DNA of 64,000 nt from Herbiconiux oxytropis (GCF_024979315.1 NZ_JANLCK010000009.1:1-64000), one strand, 5' to 3'; counted from the stretch's first letter, positions 1-14,700 are shown. The notes: generated by a model not told the origin, from the sequence alone. Program-made: numbers and translations.

Positions 1-96
1 TTTTGGCATTTGACATTGTGCACGCTGTTGAGTTCTCAAGGATCGGACGCACCGGCCCCACCAACCACAGTCGGCAGCCCTCCGGGCAACTTCACA
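1..96 (-). promoter_or_regulatory. rRNA operon leader (16S gene lies beyond the left edge)
   Basis: Read on the minus strand, positions 40-17 give CCTTGAGAACTCAACAGCGTGC, a block typical of the transcribed leader upstream of 16S rRNA in Actinobacteria, where it belongs to the antitermination and processing region. It lies just downstream of a good promoter (97-124) and points off the left edge, so the 16S gene itself is outside the window. The identification rests on recall of this conserved block. No mature rRNA sequence is present here. Confidence 0.75.
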
Positions 97-124
97 ACCC
101 TACCATTCTCGACTTGGAAGTCAA
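97..124 (-). promoter_or_regulatory. Probable rRNA operon promoter
   Basis: On the minus strand a -35 TTGACT (124-119) and a -10 TAGGGT (102-97) are separated by 16 bp. The element sits between the tyrS stop and the rRNA leader block, as expected for a last promoter before 16S. Actinobacterial rrn operons often have several promoters. The remaining 125-266 may hold another, but I see no second clear pair. Confidence 0.65.
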
Positions 125-266
125 ACCGAAGTTCACCGCGAAGTGAGATTCAGTAGGGGTTTTGGTCTCCGCTTGAGGCCGGTAAGCTCTTCCGCTTTTC
201 CGCACCTGTGGGGTGACGAGGGATTACATTACGCGGGCCCCGGTGGCCGTGCAACTCGTGCTGACG

Positions 267-285
267 CCCGGGCGTGTCGCCCGGG
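267..285 (-). terminator. Hairpin directly after tyrS
   Basis: A perfect inverted repeat with arms CCCGGGCG and CGCCCGGG and a 3-base loop begins one base after the tyrS stop codon. It has no U tract, which is common for actinobacterial terminators. It would separate tyrS from the rrn promoter. Confidence 0.6.
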
Positions 286-286
286 A

Positions 287-1597
287 TCACGACGATGCGA
301 CGAGTCCGGCGAGGGTCTTCTTTCCCCGGCGCAGAACGGCATGCCGGCCACCGAGAAGGGCCTCTCCCACGACCGCATCATCGCTCTCCACCTTGACGTT
401 GTTGAGGTACACGCCACCCTGGGAGATCGCTCGCCGCGCCTCGCTCGAGCTGCCCACGAGACCGGAGCCGACAAGGGCCTCGAGAACCGTGGTCTCCCCC
501 GACACCTCCAGGGTCGGGAGCTCGGAGATGGCAGCAGCCAGCGTCGACTCGTCGAGGGAGTCGAGCGCCCCCTGTCCGAACAGCGCCGCCGCAGCGGCGA
601 TGGCCGCTTCGGCCGCCTTCTCCCCGTGCACCAGGGCCGTGACCTCGAAGGCCAGCGTGCGCTGCGCCTCTCGGCGGAAGGGCTCTTCGGCCACAGTGCG
701 CTCGAGGCGCTCGATCTCGCCCCTGCCCAGGAAGGTGAAGATCTTCAAGCGGTCGATCACGTCGGCGTCGTCCGTGTTGAGCCAGAACTGGTAGAACGCG
801 TAGGGACTCGTGAGGTCCGGATCGAGCCAGACGGCGTTGCCCTCGCTCTTGCCGAACTTCGTGCCGTCGGAGTTCGTGATCAGCGGAGTGCCGATGGCGT
901 GCACGCTCACGTGCTCCGCACGATGGATGAGGTCGGTGCCACTCGTGAGATTGCCCCATTGATCGCTGCCCCCGGTCTGCAGCACACAGCCGTAGCTCCG
1001 GTAGAGCTCGAGGAAGTCCATCCCCTGCAGGATCTGGTAGCTGAACTCCGTGTAGCTGATGCCGGCATCCGAGTTGAGGCGGGCCGAGACGGCATCCTTC
1101 TTCAGCATGGTCCCGACCCGGAAGTACTTGCCCACCTCGCGCAGGAAGTCGATCGCCGAAAGCGGCGCGGTCCAGTCGAGGTTGTTCACCATACGGGCGG
1201 CATTGTCACCCTCGAAGCTGAGGAAGCGCGCGATCTGGCTGCTGAGGTAGCCGACCCATTCGGCCACGGTCTCCCTGGTGTTCAGTGTGCGCTCCGCGGT
1301 GGGCCGTGGATCGCCGATCAGACCGGTCGATCCGCCCACCAGCCCGAGCGGCCGGTGGCCCGCCAGCTGCAGCCGGCGCATCACGAGGATCTGCACCAGG
1401 TTACCGAGGTGGAGACTCGGCGCGGTGGGGTCGAACCCGCAGTAGAACGTGATCGGAGGACCCGCGAGAAGGGCCTTCAGCGCGTCGGCATCAGTGGAGA
1501 CGTGCACGAGACCGCGGTAGTCCAGTTCGTCCCACACGTCGTCGAAGGTGGGATCGTTCTGCTCTGGCGCCACGGCGCTCTTCGGGGTCTCTGACAC
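287..1597 (-). CDS. tyrS: Tyrosyl-tRNA synthetase
   Basis: Charges tRNA-Tyr with tyrosine in the cytoplasm (class Ic aminoacyl-tRNA synthetase). Counting from the GTG start chosen here (436 aa), the HIGH-type signature HLGN is at about 63-66 and the KMSKS-type signature KFGKS at about 247-251. A C-terminal S4 RNA-binding domain follows (EARRAISQGGVYLN). The reading frame extends to a TTG at 1615. I prefer the GTG at 1597 because a TAGGCT hexamer lies eight bases upstream, consistent with leaderless translation, and no Shine-Dalgarno precedes either start. It stands alone between the antitoxin-like gene and the rrn leader, a common actinobacterial order. The function is certain and the exact start is not. 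Confidence 0.95.
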   Translation of the reverse strand: MSETPKSAVAPEQNDPTFDDVWDELDYRGLVHVSTDADALKALLAGPPITFYCGFDPTAPSLHLGNLVQILVMRRLQLAGHRPLGLVGGSTGLIGDPRPTAERTLNTRETVAEWVGYLSSQIARFLSFEGDNAARMVNNLDWTAPLSAIDFLREVGKYFRVGTMLKKDAVSARLNSDAGISYTEFSYQILQGMDFLELYRSYGCVLQTGGSDQWGNLTSGTDLIHRAEHVSVHAIGTPLITNSDGTKFGKSEGNAVWLDPDLTSPYAFYQFWLNTDDADVIDRLKIFTFLGRGEIERLERTVAEEPFRREAQRTLAFEVTALVHGEKAAEAAIAAAAALFGQGALDSLDESTLAAAISELPTLEVSGETTVLEALVGSGLVGSSSEARRAISQGGVYLNNVKVESDDAVVGEALLGGRHAVLRRGKKTLAGLVASS

Positions 1598-1648
1598 GAG
1601 AATCGAGCCTACCAACCCGCGCCGCAGGGCGATCCCTCGCCGAGGGGA

Positions 1649-1858
1649 CTACTCGTTGCCGATGTGCTTGTCGGCCTTCGCCTTCGCCTCGTCGATCTTC
1701 GCGTCGTGCTTGCCGCCCGAGACCTTCTTGGCGGCGTTCGCCACGCTGTCGAGGAGCTTGTCGCTGATCTCCTCGGCCTTCTCGCTCTTCAGTGCATCCT
1801 GGACCTTGTTGTCCTTAAGGAATGCCTGAGCCTTCTTGGTGATGTCGTCGATAGCCAT
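1649..1858 (-). CDS. MT0933-type antitoxin-like small protein
   Basis: A 69-residue lysine-rich, probably helical soluble protein starting MAIDDITKKAQAFL. Its length and composition (repeated Lys, Asp and Ala, with a VANAAKKVSGGKHD stretch) resemble the actinobacterial MT0933-like antitoxin family. The frame stays open upstream to 1912, but the ATG at 1858 is preceded by a purine-rich stretch and begins the conserved-looking part. No toxin-like gene is adjacent: tuf is upstream and tyrS downstream. A small hairpin (1634-1646, CCCTC/GAGGG) follows the stop. The family call is by resemblance only, and a role in toxin neutralisation is not shown. Confidence 0.65.
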   Translation of the reverse strand: MAIDDITKKAQAFLKDNKVQDALKSEKAEEISDKLLDSVANAAKKVSGGKHDAKIDEAKAKADKHIGNE

Positions 1859-1890
1859 GAGTCCATCGTGGCCTCTCCCCCGGGCACGCG

Positions 1891-1920
1891 AAAGGGCCGC
1901 GCCCGAAGGCACGGCCCTTT
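1891..1920 (-). terminator. Terminator after tuf
   Basis: Inverted repeat AAAGGGCCG...CGGCCCTTT with a short loop lies 16 bases after the tuf stop. On the minus strand it reads as a GC-rich stem ending in CCCTTT, so it probably ends the str operon. Confidence 0.75.
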
Positions 1921-1935
1921 GCTAGGTGACTCTTG

Positions 1936-3129
1936 TTACTTGTTGATCTTGGTGACGGTACCGGCACCGACGGTGCGGCCACCCTCACGGATCGCGAAGC
2001 CGAGGCCCTCTTCCATCGCGATCGGCTGGATCAGCGCGACCGAGATGTCGGTGGTGTCGCCGGGCATGACCATCTCGGTGCCCTCGGGCAGCGTGATGAC
2101 GCCGGTGACGTCGGTGGTGCGGAAGTAGAACTGCGGGCGGTAGTTCGTGTAGAAGGGGTTGTGACGCCCACCCTCGTCCTTCGACAGGATGTACGCGGTG
2201 CCCTCGAAGTCGGTGTGCGGCGTGACCGAACCCGGCTTGACGACGACCTGACCGCGCTCCACGTCCTCGCGCTTGGTGCCGCGGAGGAGCAGTCCACAGT
2301 TCTCGCCGGCCCAGGCCTCATCGAGCTGCTTGTGGAACATCTCGATACCGGTGACCGTGGTCTTCTGCGTCGGGCGGATGCCGACGATCTCGACCTCGGA
2401 GTTGATGGCGAGGGTTCCGCGCTCGGCACGGCCGGTGACGACGGTTCCACGACCGGTGATCGTGAAGACGTCCTCGACGGGCATGAGGAACGGCTTGTCC
2501 TTGTCGCGGATCGGGTCGGGGATCGACTCGTCCACGGCGTCCATCAGCTCGACGATCGACTCGACCCACTTCTCGTCGCCCTCGAGGGCCTTGAGGCCCG
2601 AGACGCGGATGACGGGGGCGTTGTCGCCGTCGAAGTTCTGGCTGGAGAGCAGCTCACGGACCTCGAGCTCGACGAGCTCCAGGATCTCCTCGTCGTCGAC
2701 CATGTCCGACTTGTTCAGAGCCACCATGAGGTACGGCACGCCGACCTGCTTGGCGAGCAGCACGTGCTCACGGGTCTGAGCCATCGGGCCGTCGGTCGCG
2801 GCGACCACGAGGATCGCGCCGTCCATCTGAGCAGCACCGGTGATCATGTTCTTGATGTAGTCGGCGTGGCCGGGGGCGTCGACGTGAGCGTAGTGACGCT
2901 TGGGCGTCTCGTACTCGACGTGCGAGATGTTGATCGTGATGCCGCGCTGGCGCTCCTCAGGAGCGGAGTCGATCGACGCGAAGTCGCGCTGAACGTTGGT
3001 CGCCGACGGGTACTTGTCCGCCAGGACCTTCGAGATGGCAGCGGTAAGAGTGGTCTTACCGTGGTCAACGTGACCGATCGTTCCGATGTTGACGTGCGGC
3101 TTGGTCCGCTCGAACTTGGCCTTAGCCAC
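1936..3129 (-). CDS. tuf: Elongation factor Tu
   Basis: A GTPase that delivers aminoacyl-tRNA to the ribosomal A site. The 397 residues match the usual length. The P loop GHVDHGKT is at 19-26, followed by the DAPGH switch motif, NKSD for guanine specificity, and the beta-barrel domains 2 and 3. The start is GTG with a strong GAGGAGG upstream. It is the last gene of rpsL-rpsG-fusA-tuf. The 115-bp gap to fusA contains a hairpin (3163-3182) and a TAAAAT hexamer (3212-3207) that could be the -10 of an extra tuf promoter. Confidence 0.98.
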   Translation of the reverse strand: MAKAKFERTKPHVNIGTIGHVDHGKTTLTAAISKVLADKYPSATNVQRDFASIDSAPEERQRGITINISHVEYETPKRHYAHVDAPGHADYIKNMITGAAQMDGAILVVAATDGPMAQTREHVLLAKQVGVPYLMVALNKSDMVDDEEILELVELEVRELLSSQNFDGDNAPVIRVSGLKALEGDEKWVESIVELMDAVDESIPDPIRDKDKPFLMPVEDVFTITGRGTVVTGRAERGTLAINSEVEIVGIRPTQKTTVTGIEMFHKQLDEAWAGENCGLLLRGTKREDVERGQVVVKPGSVTPHTDFEGTAYILSKDEGGRHNPFYTNYRPQFYFRTTDVTGVITLPEGTEMVMPGDTTDISVALIQPIAMEEGLGFAIREGGRTVGAGTVTKINK

Positions 3130-3162
3130 TAGGTCCTCCTCAGGACTCTCATGCCGGAGACT

Positions 3163-3182
3163 CGGATGCTGGATTGCATCCG
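3163..3182 (-). other. Hairpin in the fusA-tuf gap
   Basis: Perfect inverted repeat CGGATGC-TGGATT-GCATCCG (7-bp arms, 6-base loop), about 35 bases upstream of the tuf start and downstream of a possible tuf -10. It could be a processing site, an attenuator or an mRNA-stabilising stem. There is no U tract. Confidence 0.5.
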
Positions 3183-3244
3183 GGACCGCGGCGGGGGTTT
3201 GTTGATATTTTACGCGAACCTACATGGCCCGCAGAACTCGGGAG

Positions 3245-5359
3245 TTATTCGCCCTTGTTCTTCTGGATGATCTCGTCGGCCACAGCCTTCGGGACCTCGG
3301 CGTAGCTCTCGAACGTCATCGAGTACACCGCACGACCGGAGGTCTTCGACCGGAGGTCACCGATGTAGCCGAACATCTCCGACAGCGGAACGTTGGCGCG
3401 GACGACCTTGACGCCCTGGGCATCCTCCATCGACTGGATCTGACCACGACGGGAGTTCAGATCGCCGATGACGTCGCCCATGTACTCCTCAGGAGTACGG
3501 ACCTCGACGGCCATGAGCGGCTCGAGCAGCACGGGGCTGGCCTTGCGAGCAGCCTCCTTGAACGCCATGGATCCGGCGATCTTGAACGCCATCTCCGAGG
3601 AGTCCACGTCGTGCGATGCGCCGTCGAGGAGGGTCGCCTTGACGCCCACCATCGGGTAGCCGGCGAGCACGCCGACCTGCAGCGCATCCTGGATTCCGGC
3701 GTCGACCGAAGGGATGTACTCACGGGGCACGCGGCCACCGGTGACCTTGTTCTCGAACTCGTAGACCGTCTCCGCGGTGACCTCGAGGGGCGCGATGGCG
3801 ATCTGGATCTTCGCGAACTGGCCGGATCCACCGGTCTGCTTCTTGTGCGTGTAGTCGTGGCGCTCGACGGTCTTGCGGATCGTCTCGCGGTAGGCGACCT
3901 GGGGCTTGCCCACGTTGGCCTCGACGTTGAACTCGCGCTTCATGCGGTCGACCAGGATGTCGAGGTGGAGCTCGCCCATTCCCTTGATGACCGTCTGACC
4001 GGTCTCCTGGTTCTGCTCCGTGCGGAAGGTCGGGTCCTCCTCAGCGAGCTTCTGGATGGCGACACCCAGCTTCTCCTGGTCGGCCTTCGTCTTCGGCTCG
4101 ATCGCGACCTCGATCACGGGCTCCGGGAACGTCATCGACTCGAGGACGATCTGGTTCGACGGGTCCGACAGGGTGTCACCGGTGGTGGTGTCCTTCAGGC
4201 CGATGACCGCGTAGATGTGGCCAGCGGTGACCGAGTCGACCGGGTTCTCCTTGTTGGAGTGCATCTGGAAGATCTTGCCGATGCGCTCCTTCTTGCCCTT
4301 GGTCGAGTTCATGACCTGTCCGCCGGAGTCGAGGTGACCCGAGTACACGCGGATGTAGGTCAGACGACCGAAGAACGGGTGCACGGCGACCTTGAACGCG
4401 AGGGCCGCGAACGGGTCCTTCGGGTCCGGGTGGCGTTCGACGACCTTCTCCTCGTCGCGGATGTCGTGACCTTCGGTCGCGGGCACATCCAGCGGGGAGG
4501 GGAGGTAGTCGACGACCGCGTCGAGCATCGGCTGGACGCCGCGGTTCTTGAACGCGGAGCCGCACAGCACGGGGTAGATCTCGCTGTTGACGGTGAGCTT
4601 GCGGATGGCGCCCTTGATCTCGGGGATCGTGAGCTCCTCACCACCGAAGAACTTCTCGAGCAGGGTGTCGTCGGTCTCGGCGACGGTCTCGAGGAGGAGC
4701 TGACGGTACTCGTCGGCCTTCTCCTTGAGGTCGGCCGGGATCTCCTCGATCTCGTACTTGGCACCCATCTGCACGTCACCCTTGGAGTCTCCGCGCCAGG
4801 TGAGGGCACGCATCTCGACCAGGTCGACGACGCCCTCGAACGAGGACTCCGCACCGATCGGGAGCTGGAGGACCAGCGGCTTGGCGCCGAGGCGGTTGAT
4901 GATGGTGTCGACCGTGAAGTAGAAGTCGGCGCCCAGCTTGTCCATCTTGTTGACGAAGCAGATGCGCGGCACGTTGTACTTGTCGGCCTGACGCCACACG
5001 GTCTCGGACTGGGGCTCAACGCCCTCCTTGCCGTCGAACACGGCGACCGCGCCGTCGAGCACGCGGAGCGAACGCTCCACCTCCACGGTGAAGTCGACGT
5101 GACCGGGGGTGTCGATGATGTTGATCTGGTTCTTGTTCCAGAAACAGGTCGTCGCAGCGGAGGTGATCGTGATGCCACGCTCCTGCTCCTGCGCCATCCA
5201 GTCCATCGTGGCAGCGCCGTCGTGGACCTCACCGATCTTGTGCGTGATTCCCGTGTAGAACAGGATGCGCTCGGTCGTGGTGGTCTTGCCGGCATCGATG
5301 TGGGCCATGATGCCGATGTTGCGGACCTTGTTCAGGTCGGTGAGCACGTCCTGTGCCAC
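3245..5359 (-). CDS. fusA: Elongation factor G
   Basis: A translational GTPase that drives tRNA-mRNA translocation and, with RRF, ribosome recycling. The 704 residues are full length. The P loop AHIDAGKT is at 19-26, followed by [17 protein letters not shown] and the C-terminal EF-G domains ([15 protein letters not shown] and [14 protein letters not shown] motifs). The start is GTG with GGAGG seven bases upstream. Third gene of the str operon, 45 bp after rpsG. Confidence 0.98.
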   Translation of the reverse strand: MAQDVLTDLNKVRNIGIMAHIDAGKTTTTERILFYTGITHKIGEVHDGAATMDWMAQEQERGITITSAATTCFWNKNQINIIDTPGHVDFTVEVERSLRVLDGAVAVFDGKEGVEPQSETVWRQADKYNVPRICFVNKMDKLGADFYFTVDTIINRLGAKPLVLQLPIGAESSFEGVVDLVEMRALTWRGDSKGDVQMGAKYEIEEIPADLKEKADEYRQLLLETVAETDDTLLEKFFGGEELTIPEIKGAIRKLTVNSEIYPVLCGSAFKNRGVQPMLDAVVDYLPSPLDVPATEGHDIRDEEKVVERHPDPKDPFAALAFKVAVHPFFGRLTYIRVYSGHLDSGGQVMNSTKGKKERIGKIFQMHSNKENPVDSVTAGHIYAVIGLKDTTTGDTLSDPSNQIVLESMTFPEPVIEVAIEPKTKADQEKLGVAIQKLAEEDPTFRTEQNQETGQTVIKGMGELHLDILVDRMKREFNVEANVGKPQVAYRETIRKTVERHDYTHKKQTGGSGQFAKIQIAIAPLEVTAETVYEFENKVTGGRVPREYIPSVDAGIQDALQVGVLAGYPMVGVKATLLDGASHDVDSSEMAFKIAGSMAFKEAARKASPVLLEPLMAVEVRTPEEYMGDVIGDLNSRRGQIQSMEDAQGVKVVRANVPLSEMFGYIGDLRSKTSGRAVYSMTFESYAEVPKAVADEIIQKNKGE

Positions 5360-5404
5360 GGATTTCCTCCGAAAGGTAAGGGTGGGAAAGAGGGGGTCGA
5401 ACGA

Positions 5405-5875
5405 CTACCAGCGGTAGTGCGCGAATGCCTTGTTCGACTCGGCCATCTTGTGGGTATCTTCGCGACGCTTGACAGCGGCGCCCAGACCGTTCGACGCGTC
5501 GAGGATCTCGTTGGTGAGACGCTCGGTCATCGTCTTCTCGCGGCGGGCCTTCGCGTAGGTGGTGAGCCAGCGGAGTGCGAGGGTGTTGGCGCGGTGAGGC
5601 TTGACCTCGATCGGCACCTGGTAGGTCGAGCCTCCGACGCGGCGGCTGCGGACCTCGAGGGTCGGGCGCACGTTGTCGAGAGCCTTCTTCAGGGTGACGA
5701 CGGCGTCCTGGCTGTTCTTGGCGGAGACGCCTTCGAGAGCGTCGTACACGATGCGCTCAGCGGTGGCCTTCTTGCCATCGAGGAGGATCTTGTTGACGAG
5801 CTGGCTGACGATCTGCGCACCGTAGACCGGGTCGGCGACAACGGGACGCTTCGGGGCGGGACCCTTGCGAGGCAT
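5405..5875 (-). CDS. rpsG: 30S ribosomal protein S7
   Basis: Primary 16S rRNA-binding protein that nucleates the 30S head and lines the E site. 156 residues starting [11 protein letters not shown], the usual actinobacterial length, with the conserved [11 protein letters not shown] and [15 protein letters not shown] segments. Its ATG shares one base with the rpsL stop (TAATG), so the pair is translationally coupled. Confidence 0.98.
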   Translation of the reverse strand: MPRKGPAPKRPVVADPVYGAQIVSQLVNKILLDGKKATAERIVYDALEGVSAKNSQDAVVTLKKALDNVRPTLEVRSRRVGGSTYQVPIEVKPHRANTLALRWLTTYAKARREKTMTERLTNEILDASNGLGAAVKRREDTHKMAESNKAFAHYRW

Positions 5876-6249
5876 TACTTCTTCTCCATCTTCGCGCCGT
5901 ACCGGCTGCGAGCCTGCTTGCGGTTCTTCACGGCCTGCGTGTCGAGCGCGCCGCGGATGATCTTGTAGCGAACGCCGGGGAGGTCCTTCACACGACCGCC
6001 GCGCACGAGCACCATCGAGTGCTCCTGCAGGTTGTGGCCCTCACCGGGGATGTAAGCGGTGACCTCGGTGCCGTTCGACAGCTTGACGCGGGCGACCTTG
6101 CGAAGCGCGGAGTTCGGCTTCTTGGGGGTGGTGGTGTACACACGGGTGCACACGCCGCGCTGCTGGGGGTTGGCCTTGAGGGCGGGCGCCTTGGTCTTGA
6201 CGACCTTCGGGGTGCGACCCTTGCGGACCAACTGCTGAATGGTTGGCAC
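5875..6249 (-). CDS. rpsL: 30S ribosomal protein S12
   Basis: Decoding-centre protein of the small subunit. 124 residues, with [12 protein letters not shown] and [12 protein letters not shown] intact. Lys43 and Lys88 (counting Met), the residues changed in streptomycin-resistant mutants, are both lysine, so the sequence looks streptomycin-sensitive. The start is GTG with AAGGAG upstream. First gene of the str operon, about 220 bases downstream of the promoter at 6476-6504. Confidence 0.98.
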   Translation of the reverse strand: MPTIQQLVRKGRTPKVVKTKAPALKANPQQRGVCTRVYTTTPKKPNSALRKVARVKLSNGTEVTAYIPGEGHNLQEHSMVLVRGGRVKDLPGVRYKIIRGALDTQAVKNRKQARSRYGAKMEKK

Positions 6250-6475
6250 TACTTACTCCTTGTATTCGTAACGCTCGGTGTTGAAATCTCTGCCGGCTGC
6301 GCTCGGCGCGCATCCGTTCGTTCACGCTCTCGCACCACCATCTCTGGCGTGTCGAGTTCGTCTGGACCCACCGGCGGTACAAAATGGCTCTGGTATCGCT
6401 GGCTGGTGGAGCAGTGGGAACTTTCGTTCTGCTTCGCTCTAAAATTGGGCATGCGAATTCGCACACACCCGGAAA

Positions 6476-6504
6476 AGAATAGCTGGTAGACCCAGAAGGG
6501 TCAA
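6476..6504 (-). promoter_or_regulatory. Promoter of the rpsL-rpsG-fusA-tuf operon
   Basis: On the minus strand TTGACC (6504-6499) and TATTCT (6481-6476) are exactly 17 bp apart. Transcription would start near 6469 and give a leader of about 220 bases before rpsL. The gene-free stretch 6250-6589 holds this promoter and the leader. I see no riboswitch or small ORF that I would defend in the rest. Confidence 0.75.
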
Positions 6505-6589
6505 ATGCGGGTGCCCATCCCAGTCGCCTGTGAGCTCTGTGCAGTGAACACTGTGCTGTTTGCTCGGCGGCAGTCGGGACTAGAGGATC

Positions 6590-7702
6590 TTACCAGGTCG
6601 TGCTGGGCGCTGCTCCCTCGCGCTGGGGATCCGCTGCGGCATCGGCGCGGGTGCGCTCGAACTCGTCGCGCTCGGCGGCGTTCCTCGCCTTCAGACGGCG
6701 ACCTCGGAACGCGATCCAGGCACCGGTCCAGATCGCAGCCTCGCGCGCGATGATCGCGCCGGCGAGGGTCAGCGGATCCATCGTGAGCGAGCGCACGAAG
6801 TCGTACTGCTCCTGGGGCTGCCAGTTCCACGCGTTGACGTGGATGAGCGCTCCGGCGATGCCGGCGACGTACACCAGCACGGCCACGAGGAAGCCGCCGA
6901 GCACGTAGGCCCACCAGCCGGCCCGGTTGACGATCAGGACGATGAGCACGAGCGCGATCGCGAAGACGACGACCGGCACGATGAAGGCGGCACTCAGGAG
7001 GAACGAGGTGAAGGCCGAGACGGCGGCCGCGCCCTCGAGGTTCGCGGCGATGATGAGGAAGGCGACGCCGGCGTAGACGACTCCGAAGACGGCGGTGCCG
7101 GCCAGGGCGATGAGCGAACCGACGCCGCGATTGCCGCGGGGGCGCGGCGGCTGCGGCGCGAGGGGCTGCGGCGCCGGCTGGTAGGGGGCATAGCCCTGCT
7201 GCGACTCGGCAGCATCCCCGGCCACCGCGGGAGCAGCGACGGCGGCAGGAGCGGGGGCGAAGGCCGCCGCGGGGTACGGGGTGCGCGCGTCGGCCGACCG
7301 GGGTTCCACGGCGGGCTCGGACGACGTGACGTAGGGACCACCCAGGGGCTCCCGCTCGTAGGCCGCCGTCGCCTGCTCCGCGACGGGCGCTCCCGTCTCC
7401 GTGACCACGTACGGTCCGCCGAGGGGCGTGCGGACGGCCGTGTCGGCATCCGGAGCGGGTGCCTGATCGGGATCGCGCTGTGACGCGCGGTCGTCGGCCG
7501 ACGGGTCGGCGGCCGGGGTGGCCGCAGCCGTGGGCATCTGGATCGGATCGGGGATGGGGATCGGCGACGCCGGGGTGGCGGCGGCGGGAGCCTGCCAGGC
7601 CGGGATCTCGGGCATGGGGGGCGGGACGGACGCCGATGAAGCCGTTGCGGCGTCATCCTGGGGGAATTCCGGCTGCTCGTCGCGTCGATCCTCGGTGCTC
7701 AT
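6590..7702 (-). CDS. Membrane protein with long Pro/Ala-rich cytoplasmic N-terminus
   Basis: 370 residues, function not recognised. Residues 1 to about 190 are low-complexity Pro, Ala and Asp, with a twice-repeated PLGGPYV motif. The rest has about four hydrophobic segments (roughly 198-222, 230-262, 270-292 and 312-332) and a charged tail rich in Arg and Glu. The disordered, probably cytoplasmic N-terminus followed by a small multispanning domain is a common actinobacterial design. A TAAGGT hexamer lies exactly six bases before the ATG, so the mRNA is probably leaderless. It lies between the str and rpoBC operons, and this position alone does not indicate its job. Confidence 0.8.
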   Translation of the reverse strand: MSTEDRRDEQPEFPQDDAATASSASVPPPMPEIPAWQAPAAATPASPIPIPDPIQMPTAAATPAADPSADDRASQRDPDQAPAPDADTAVRTPLGGPYVVTETGAPVAEQATAAYEREPLGGPYVTSSEPAVEPRSADARTPYPAAAFAPAPAAVAAPAVAGDAAESQQGYAPYQPAPQPLAPQPPRPRGNRGVGSLIALAGTAVFGVVYAGVAFLIIAANLEGAAAVSAFTSFLLSAAFIVPVVVFAIALVLIVLIVNRAGWWAYVLGGFLVAVLVYVAGIAGALIHVNAWNWQPQEQYDFVRSLTMDPLTLAGAIIAREAAIWTGAWIAFRGRRLKARNAAERDEFERTRADAAADPQREGAAPSTTW

Positions 7703-7708
7703 GGCGAA

Positions 7709-7714
7709 ACCTTA
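7709..7714 (-). promoter_or_regulatory. -10 hexamer for the membrane protein gene, leaderless
   Basis: TAAGGT on the minus strand, then six bases, then the ATG at 7702. No convincing -35 is seen. Confidence 0.5.
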
Positions 7715-7756
7715 GCAACGGCGGGGCCGCAACGAAGGGATGCGCGCCGAGACGGC

Positions 7757-7790
7757 GGAAGGCCCCCCACTTGGTGGTGGAGGGCCTTCC
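7757..7790 (-). terminator. Terminator after rpoC
   Basis: Arms GGAAGGCCC and GGGCCTTCC enclose a GC-rich loop, about 20 bases after the rpoC stop. A strong hairpin without a U tract. Confidence 0.75.
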
Positions 7791-7809
7791 GGGGTCACGC
7801 GGGTGCCTG

Positions 7810-11688
<3,879 letters not shown>

Positions 11689-11730
11689 TTTTCCTTCTCT
11701 CCTGGAAAAAGTCTTCTAGTGGTTGCCGGC

Positions 11731-14700
11731 TCAGATGTCGTCGATGGACGACGACTCGAAGCGGCTGGAGATGTTGATGCCGAGCTCTTCGGCGGCACGG
11801 AAGACCTCGTCGTCCGTGTCGCGGAGGCTGACCGCGGTGCCATCGGCCGAGAGCACCTCGACGTTCAGGCAGAGCGACTGCATCTCCTTGATGAGCACCT
11901 TGAAGCTCTCGGGGATGCCGGGCTCCTGGATGTTCTCGCCCTTGACGATGGCCTCGTACACCTTGACGCGGCCGAGGATGTCGTCGGACTTGATGGTCAG
12001 GAGCTCCTGCAGGGCGTAGGCGGCACCGTATGCCTCGAGCGCCCACACCTCCATCTCACCGAATCGCTGTCCACCGAACTGCGCCTTACCACCCAGCGGC
12101 TGCTGCGTGATCATCGAGTACGGGCCCGTGGAGCGGGCGTGGATCTTGTCGTCGACGAGGTGGTGCAGCTTCAGGATGTACATGTAGCCGACCGAGACGG
12201 GCTCCGGGTACGGCTCGCCGGAGCGGCCGTCGAAGAGCTGCGTCTTGCCCGAGGAGCCGATCAGGCGCTCGCCGTCACGCGTGAGCGTGGTGGAGTCGAG
12301 CAGACCCGCGATCTCCTCCTCGGACGCGCCGTCGAACACCGGGGTCGCGACCTTGGTGCCTGGAGCAGCGGAACGCGCCTGCTCGGGCAGGTTCGCGGCC
12401 CACTTCGGCTTGCCGTCGACCTCCCAGCCCTGCTTCGCGATCCACCCGAGGTGGGTCTCGAGCACCTGACCGAAGTTCATGCGGCCCGGGATGCCCATCG
12501 GGTTGAGGACGATGTCGACCGGAGTTCCGTCGGCGAGGAACGGCATGTCCTCGACCGGGAGGATCTTCGAGATGACGCCCTTGTTGCCGTGACGACCGGC
12601 GAGCTTGTCACCCGCGGTGATCTTGCGCTTCTGGGCGATGTAGACGACCACGCGCTGGTTGACGCCCGAGCCGAGCTCGTCGTCGTTCTCGGCGGAGAAC
12701 TCCTTGACGGCGATGATCGTGCCCTCTTCACCGTGAGGCACCTTGAGGCTCGTGTCACGGACCTCGCGGGACTTCTCGTTGAAGATCGCGCGCAGCAGGC
12801 GCTCCTCGGCGGAGAGCTCGGTCTCGCCCTTCGGCGTGACCTTTCCGACCAGGATGTCGCCGGGGCGGACCTCGGCTCCGATGCGGATGATGCCGCGCTC
12901 GTCGAGGTCGGCCAGCAGTTCCGGGCTCACGTTGGGGAGGTCACGGGTGATCTCCTCCTTGCCGAGCTTGGTGTCGCGGGCGTCGACCTCGTACTCCTCG
13001 ATGTGGATCGAGGAGAGCACGTCGTCCTTCACCAGGTTCTGGCTGAGGATGATCGCGTCCTCGAAGTTGTGACCCTCCCATGGCATGAACGCCACGAGGA
13101 GGTTCTTGCCGAGTGCGAGCTCGCCGTTCTCGGTGGCCGGGCCATCCGCGATGACCTGACCGACCTCGATCCGCTCGCCCTCGGAGACGATGACGCGGTT
13201 GTTGTAGGACGTGCCCTGGTTGGAGCGGTCGAACTTGCGCAGGTAGTAGGTCTCGGTTCCGGCGTCGTCGAGGAGGACGGTGACCGAATCGGCCGAGACC
13301 TCCTGCACGACACCGGCCCCGTTCGCGGTGACCACGTCACCGGCGTCGATGGCCGCGAAGCCCTCCATGCCGGTTCCGACCAGCGGCGACTCCGAGCGGA
13401 GAAGCGGCACGGCCTGACGCTGCATGTTGGCGCCCATGAGCGCGCGGTTCGCATCGTCGTGCTCGAGGAACGGGATGAGGGAGGTCGCGACCGACACCAT
13501 CTGGCGCGGCGAGACATCCATGTACCCGATGTCCTCCTTCGGGAAGAGGTCGACCTCACCGCCCTTCTTGCGGGCGAGCACGCGGGCCTCGGCGAAGGTG
13601 GCATCGGCCGTCAGCGGCGCGTTGGCCTGGGCGACGATGTACTCGTCCTCCTCCGACGCGGTGAGGTAGTCGATGTTCTCCGTGACCACGCCGTCGACGA
13701 CGCGACGGTACGGGGTCTCGATGAAGCCGAACGAGTTGATCCGCGCGAACGATGCGAGCGAACCGATGAGGCCGATGTTCGGGCCTTCCGGGGTCTCGAT
13801 CGGGCACATGCGGCCGTAGTGGCTCGGGTGCACGTCCCGCACCTCGACGCCGGCGCGCTCACGGGACAGACCACCCGGGCCCAGCGCGGAGAGTCGACGC
13901 TTGTGCGTCAGGCCCGCGAGGGGGTTGTTCTGGTCCATGAACTGCGACAGCTGGCTCGTTCCGAAGAACTCCTTGATCGCGGCGACGACGGGGCGCACGT
14001 TGATCAGGGTCTGCGGGGTGATCGCCTCGATGTCCTGCGTGGTCATGCGCTCGCGAACGACGCGCTCCATGCGGGACAGACCGGTGCGGACCTGGTTCTG
14101 GATGAGCTCGCCGACCGCACGGATGCGGCGGTTGCCGAAGTGGTCGATGTCATCGACGTCGAGACGGATCTCGACCTTCTTGCCGTCGCGCACTCCGGGG
14201 AGCACGGTCTGGTTGTCGTGCAGGGCCACCAGGTACTTGATCGTGGCGATGATGTCCTGGTTGGTGAGCACCGAGTCGGACAGCGGCGCGTCCATGCCGA
14301 GCTTGCGGTTGATCTTGTAACGACCCACCTTCGCCAGGTCGTAGCGCTTGGAGTTGAAGTAGAAGTTGTCCAGCAGAGCGCGGGCTGCCTCGGCGGCGAC
14401 CTGCTCGCCCGGGCGGAGCTTGCGGTAGATGTCCTTCAGGGCCTCTTCCTTGGTGAGGATCGAGTCCTTCTCCAGGGTGGCCTCGATCGACGCGTAGCCC
14501 TTGAACTCCTCGAGGATCTCTTCGCTGGTGAGGCCGAGGGCCTTGAGGAACACGGTGACCGACTGCTTGCGCTTGCGGTCGATGCGCACGCCGACCTGGT
14601 CGCGCTTGTCGATCTCGAACTCGAGCCAGGCACCGCGGCTCGGGATGATGCGAGCGGAGTAGATGTCCTTGTCGGAGGTCTTCTCGGGGGTGCGGTCGAA

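Noticed and set aside
3224..5968. Open frame of 914 codons on the plus strand across fusA and rpsG
   Set aside because: Antisense shadow of fusA and rpsG, same composition bias as above.
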